64,000 nucleotides of DNA. It comes from Ottowia flava (GTDB lineage: Bacteria; Pseudomonadota; Gammaproteobacteria; Burkholderiales; Burkholderiaceae_C). Under the pieces are notes generated by a model. It was not told where the DNA came from. It saw only the letters and a program-made list of their open reading frames with translations, and ran no database searches. The stretch covers positions 124,001 to 188,000 of the forward strand of contig NZ_VRUA01000004.1 in assembly GCF_008017535.1 (NCBI RefSeq), written 5' to 3'. Of this stretch, positions 61,361 through 64,000 are shown one piece after another. A program made the position numbers and the translations under genes. The first letter of the stretch is position 1; the number at the start of each line of letters is the position of its first letter.

Positions 61361-62618
61361 ACGCCTGCACATCGGCTTTTGCCTGTCGGCCACCTGGCTG
61401 CGCGGCCAGGCTGCAAGCCCTAGCGATGCAGGCCGCGACCTACCCTCCTGGTATGGTGAGCTCGCGTGCCGCGCGGAGACCGCGTGCCTCGACTTCGTCT
61501 TCAAGCCCGACGCTCTGTTCTTCCACCCAGCGATGTGCCGCGGTGCGCTGGCGCTCGATGGTGTCGATCCCACACTGCTGATGGCGGCGATCGCAGCGCA
61601 GACGCAGCGCATCGGCCTGGTCACCACGCTCTCGACCACCTTTGTGCCACCCTACGTCGCGGCGCGGCAGTTGATGTCGCTGCACTGGCTGAGCCAGGGA
61701 CGGGCGGGCTGGAACATCGTCACCGCACTCGACGGCGCGGCGAATTTTGGCGCGCAGCCCATGCCCGATGCCGACAAGCGCTACCGCAAGGCCGCCGAGA
61801 TGACGGCGCTGGTGCGCGCGCTGTGGCGCAGCTACCCGCACGAGGCCATCGCCAGTGGTGAAGGCATCCGCGCTGTCGATCACCAAGGTGCATTCTTCCA
61901 GTGCCAGGGGCCGCTCAATCTACCCGCGTACCCATTGAGCGAGCCGGTGCTGATGCAGGCAGGCGCATCGGACACGGGCCGCACCTTTGCCGCCAGCGTG
62001 GCCCAGGCCACTTTTGCCGCCACGCCCGACATGGAGGCTGGCATCGAGTTGTGCGCCGACCTGAAGCACCGCGCACGGCTGCAGGGCCGCGCGCCGGGTG
62101 ACATCCGCGTGCTGCCGGGCCTGCATTTTTTTCTCGGCCGCACACGCGAGGAGGCACACGATCGGCACCGCAATGCCTTTGCCGGCATCGGCGTGGAGCA
62201 ACGCCTGCAATCGCTGTACACCGCGGTGGGGCTGGACGCTCGCGCGCTGGCGCCGGATGCGCGTGTCGATGCCGCTTTGCTGCCGCCCGCCGGCACCCCG
62301 GTGCGCAGCCGCACCCACGCCCAACTGCTGCGCGCATTCATTGCGCGCGAGCGCCCCACGCTGCGCGAATTGCTGGAGCGGCCCGAGTTGGTCGGCTCGG
62401 CACACTGGGTGGCCGTGGGTACGGCGGAGGACGTGGCCGATGACGTTGCCGCCTGGTTCAATGCGCGGGCGATGGACGGTTTCGTCGCGCTCCCCGGCGG
62501 CGGCGCGCAATCGGTCGACCTGTTCTTTGCCGAGCTTGTGCCCGAGCTGGCGCGACGCGGCCTGCTGCGCCAGCGCTACAGCGGGCGCACACTGCGCGAG
62601 CACCTCATGGAGGACTGA
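61350..62618 (+). CDS. NtaA/SnaA/DszA-family flavin-dependent monooxygenase
   Basis: A 422-residue luciferase-like monooxygenase using FMNH2 from a separate reductase. ETACLDFVFKPDALFFHP, RIGLVTTLSTTFVPPYVAARQLMSLHWLSQGRAGWNIVTAL and the C-terminal MDGFVALPGGGAQSVDLFFAELVPELARRGLLRQRYSGRTLREHL are hallmarks of the NtaA/DszA branch, whose members cleave C-N or C-S bonds in chelators (nitrilotriacetate, EDTA) and sulfur compounds. The start overlaps the binding-protein gene. Placement at the end of a Fur-controlled chelate-uptake operon suggests it breaks down the imported chelate in the cytoplasm to free iron. No flavin reductase is in the operon. Confidence 0.9.
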   Translation: MRNERLHIGFCLSATWLRGQAASPSDAGRDLPSWYGELACRAETACLDFVFKPDALFFHPAMCRGALALDGVDPTLLMAAIAAQTQRIGLVTTLSTTFVPPYVAARQLMSLHWLSQGRAGWNIVTALDGAANFGAQPMPDADKRYRKAAEMTALVRALWRSYPHEAIASGEGIRAVDHQGAFFQCQGPLNLPAYPLSEPVLMQAGASDTGRTFAASVAQATFAATPDMEAGIELCADLKHRARLQGRAPGDIRVLPGLHFFLGRTREEAHDRHRNAFAGIGVEQRLQSLYTAVGLDARALAPDARVDAALLPPAGTPVRSRTHAQLLRAFIARERPTLRELLERPELVGSAHWVAVGTAEDVADDVAAWFNARAMDGFVALPGGGAQSVDLFFAELVPELARRGLLRQRYSGRTLREHLMED

Positions 62619-63402
62619 AACGCCAGCCAGTTTGCGCGCAGATCTGCGCCGCCGCCTGCCGCAGCGCGTCGGCGTGGTTCTCGGTCTGCGCGGCTTCCAC
62701 GGTCGATACCGTGGTAACCACGCAAACCAGCTCGCCCTGCGCATCAAAGATGGGGGCAGCCTTGCCGATCAGCGAGGTGAACAAGTGCTCCACACGCTCG
62801 GCAAAGCATGTGCTGCGCACCTGCTCCAGCGATTGTCCATCGCCGCGTGGGCGGCGAAAGGCTTCGGGCTGGCGCTGCCGAGCAGCTTCCACACGCTGCG
62901 CGGGCAGGAATGCCTGGAACACCTGCCCGCTGGCAGTGTTGTCGAGCGGTAGCACGTCGCCCAGCGTGACGGTGCTGATGACGAAGCGCGCACTGCGGTA
63001 CCAGCGCACGATGACCGGACCAACGTCCGTCCAGATCACCACTCCGCAGCTCGCGGCAATGCGACCAGCCAGCGCCTTCATCAGGCTGGCGGCCACTTCC
63101 ACCGGCTCGATCTGTCGCAGCGCCGACAGGCCGATGCTCAGGGCCGCGTGGCCCAGGCTATATCGGCCGCTTGCGCCGTCTTGCTGCACCAGCCCTTCCT
63201 TGTTCAGGCTTTGCAGATAGCGATGCGCCGTAGGCGCGCCGATGCGGCAGGCGCGTGCCAGCTCGGTCAGCGCCATCGGCCCGTCGGCGGCGGACAGCGC
63301 CTGCAAGACGCGCGCGGCGATTGAGACGGACTGGATCAGACCCGAGCGCTTGGGGTCGCCAGTGGCGCTGCGGGTTTTGGCGGAGGACGGAGGGAGCGCC
63401 AT
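62605..63402 (-). CDS. IclR-family transcriptional regulator
   Basis: A 265-residue regulator with an N-terminal winged HTH (residues 24-80: SVSIAARVLQALSAADGPMALTELARACRIGAPTAHRYLQSLNKEGLV) and an effector domain (GDVLPLDNTASGQVFQAFLP is typical). It converges on the monooxygenase gene with a 14-base overlap and lies inside the direct repeats, so it probably belongs to the island and may sense the chelate or its breakdown product. Alternatively it controls the GMC gene, which is transcribed in the same direction upstream. Confidence 0.9.
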   Translation of the reverse strand: MALPPSSAKTRSATGDPKRSGLIQSVSIAARVLQALSAADGPMALTELARACRIGAPTAHRYLQSLNKEGLVQQDGASGRYSLGHAALSIGLSALRQIEPVEVAASLMKALAGRIAASCGVVIWTDVGPVIVRWYRSARFVISTVTLGDVLPLDNTASGQVFQAFLPAQRVEAARQRQPEAFRRPRGDGQSLEQVRSTCFAERVEHLFTSLIGKAAPIFDAQGELVCVVTTVSTVEAAQTENHADALRQAAAQICAQTGWRFSPP

Positions 63403-63426
63403 GCGATGGGAGGGTATTCTGCTAAC

Positions 63427-63573
63427 GTTTTGATAGCTAATTACGATTTCCTGAAGCGCACCACAGGCCGATTTTCTCTATTGCTCAGCGTTCTGGAAAG
63501 GTGCCAGCGAATGCGTCGCCAGCGCGTGCTGCACTCAGCGGCCGACGATCCAGCGCGCCGCCTTCTCGGCCAT
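63427..63573 (+). repeat. Right direct repeat: 3' end of the GMC gene and its downstream flank
   Basis: Counterpart of 55026-55169. Here the block is in its natural place: the inner end (63535-63573) encodes the last 12 codons of the GMC oxidoreductase gene, and the outer part (TGATAGCTAATTACG, CACAGGCCGATTTTCTCTATTGCTCAGCG) is its 3' flank with a degenerate dispersed repeat. Confidence 0.85.
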
Positions 63574-64000
63574 CATCAGCGTCGGGCTGTTGGTGTTGCC
63601 GCTGGTGATGGTGGGCATGGCGCCAGCGTCGACGACGCGCAGCCCGGCAATGACGCCACCAGCGCCGTCGCGCGCCTGCAGGCGGGGGGTCAGCACCGCC
63701 ATCGGGTCGTCGTCCCGGCCCATTTTGGTGGTGCCGACCGGGTGGAAGATGGTGCTGGCGATGTCGCCGGCCAGGCGCGCCAGTTCTTCGTCGGTCTGGT
63801 ACTGCACGCCGGGTTTGAATTCTTCCGGCGCAAAGCGCGCCATGGCGGGCTGCGCCATGATGCGCCGCGTGACGCGCAGGCTGTCGGCGGCCACGCGTCG
63901 GTCTTCGTCCGTGGCCAGGTAGTTGGGGGCGATGGCGGGCGCGTCCTGGTAGCGCGCGCTCTTGATCTGCACGGTGCCGCGGCTGGTCGGGTTGAGGTTG
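63535..64000 (-). CDS. GMC-family FAD-dependent oxidoreductase, 5' part outside window
   Basis: The visible 154 C-terminal residues belong to a glucose-methanol-choline oxidoreductase (choline/alcohol dehydrogenase type). NLNPTSRGTVQI, the catalytic-His segment STIFHPVGTTKMG and the second active-site segment SGNTNSPTLMMAEKAARWIVG are diagnostic. The substrate is an alcohol of unknown kind. Its 3' end is duplicated at the far side of the iron-uptake island. Confidence 0.93.
   Translation of the reverse strand, partial: NLNPTSRGTVQIKSARYQDAPAIAPNYLATDEDRRVAADSLRVTRRIMAQPAMARFAPEEFKPGVQYQTDEELARLAGDIASTIFHPVGTTKMGRDDDPMAVLTPRLQARDGAGGVIAGLRVVDAGAMPTITSGNTNSPTLMMAEKAARWIVGR

Larger units (their letters stand above)
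55026..63573. other. Putative inserted iron-uptake island bounded by direct repeats
   Basis: An 8.3-kb block holding a membrane-protein remnant, a Fur box, a TonB receptor, an ABC importer, a flavin monooxygenase and an IclR gene is bounded by direct repeats derived from the 3' end of the GMC oxidoreductase gene. The gene is complete at the right boundary, the arrangement left when DNA integrates at a gene's 3' end. No integrase or transposase is inside, so unequal recombination between related GMC loci is an alternative. Confidence 0.45.

Noticed and set aside
1-64000. CRISPR array, tRNA or rRNA genes
   Set aside because: Reading both strands I saw no regularly spaced direct repeats with unique spacers and no tRNA- or rRNA-like stretches. 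The dispersed repeat is scattered and not arrayed.

Overview
The window looks like a chromosomal segment of a GC-rich betaproteobacterium, most likely Burkholderiales, family Comamonadaceae (Acidovorax/Ottowia-like). This rests on the gene families (Bug-type binding proteins, a YajR-like MFS gene beside ssb, CVHC-type DsbA, FMN-dependent glutamate synthase-like protein) and on a dispersed repeat of about 60 bp that I believe is common in that family. No database search was possible. I saw no rRNA, tRNA, CRISPR array, transposase or integrase.

Layout. 0-4.6 kb: a CoA-thioester catabolic operon (two crotonases, a class III CoA-transferase, a Bug/TctC solute receptor) divergent from an IclR regulator across a perfect dyad. 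4.6-10.7 kb: sulfate import with two sulfate-binding proteins in tandem, then cysT-cysW-cysA. 10.9-13 kb: a universal stress protein, a low-GC WYL-like small protein and an orphan amino-acid binding protein. 13-20.4 kb: ssb, ClC channel, two MFS transporters, a class II amidotransferase, a cytochrome c, a CWC protein and a DksA-like zinc-finger protein. 20.6-25.5 kb: malate synthase G, a membrane protein, a LysR regulator and a DUF2214 protein. 25.5-29.4 kb: a glycosylation locus (ArnT-like GT39, ChbG/NaxD-like deacetylase, GtrA, polyprenyl-phosphate GT2) that looks like a lipid A amino-sugar system. 29.5-35.9 kb: argS, a SPOR protein, dsbA, lptA-lptB-rpoN.

36-38.2 kb: a phytochrome-like sensor kinase that has lost its bilin-binding residues. 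38.2-41.7 kb: rlmL, an orphan PIN gene and a P5C dehydrogenase-like gene. 41.8-46.5 kb: a complete branched-chain amino-acid ABC transporter. 46.9-54.9 kb: glutamate synthase-like protein, two lipoproteins, pncC/pgpA, a GST gene broken by a 4-bp duplication, a WYL regulator and a DUF533 protein.

55-63.6 kb is the most interesting part. A Fur-box-controlled operon encodes a TonB-dependent receptor, a FecCDE-type ABC importer, its binding protein and, translationally coupled at the end, an NtaA/DszA-type flavin monooxygenase; a convergent IclR gene follows. The block lies between two direct repeats of about 110-145 bp. The right copy is the intact 3' end of a GMC oxidoreductase gene; the left copy is a detached duplicate of that 3' end. 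This suggests an inserted iron-chelate uptake-and-cleavage island.

The dispersed repeat occurs in intergenic regions, directly against the start codons of cysT and cysA, and in frame inside rpoN, with weaker candidates in argS and the deacetylase gene.
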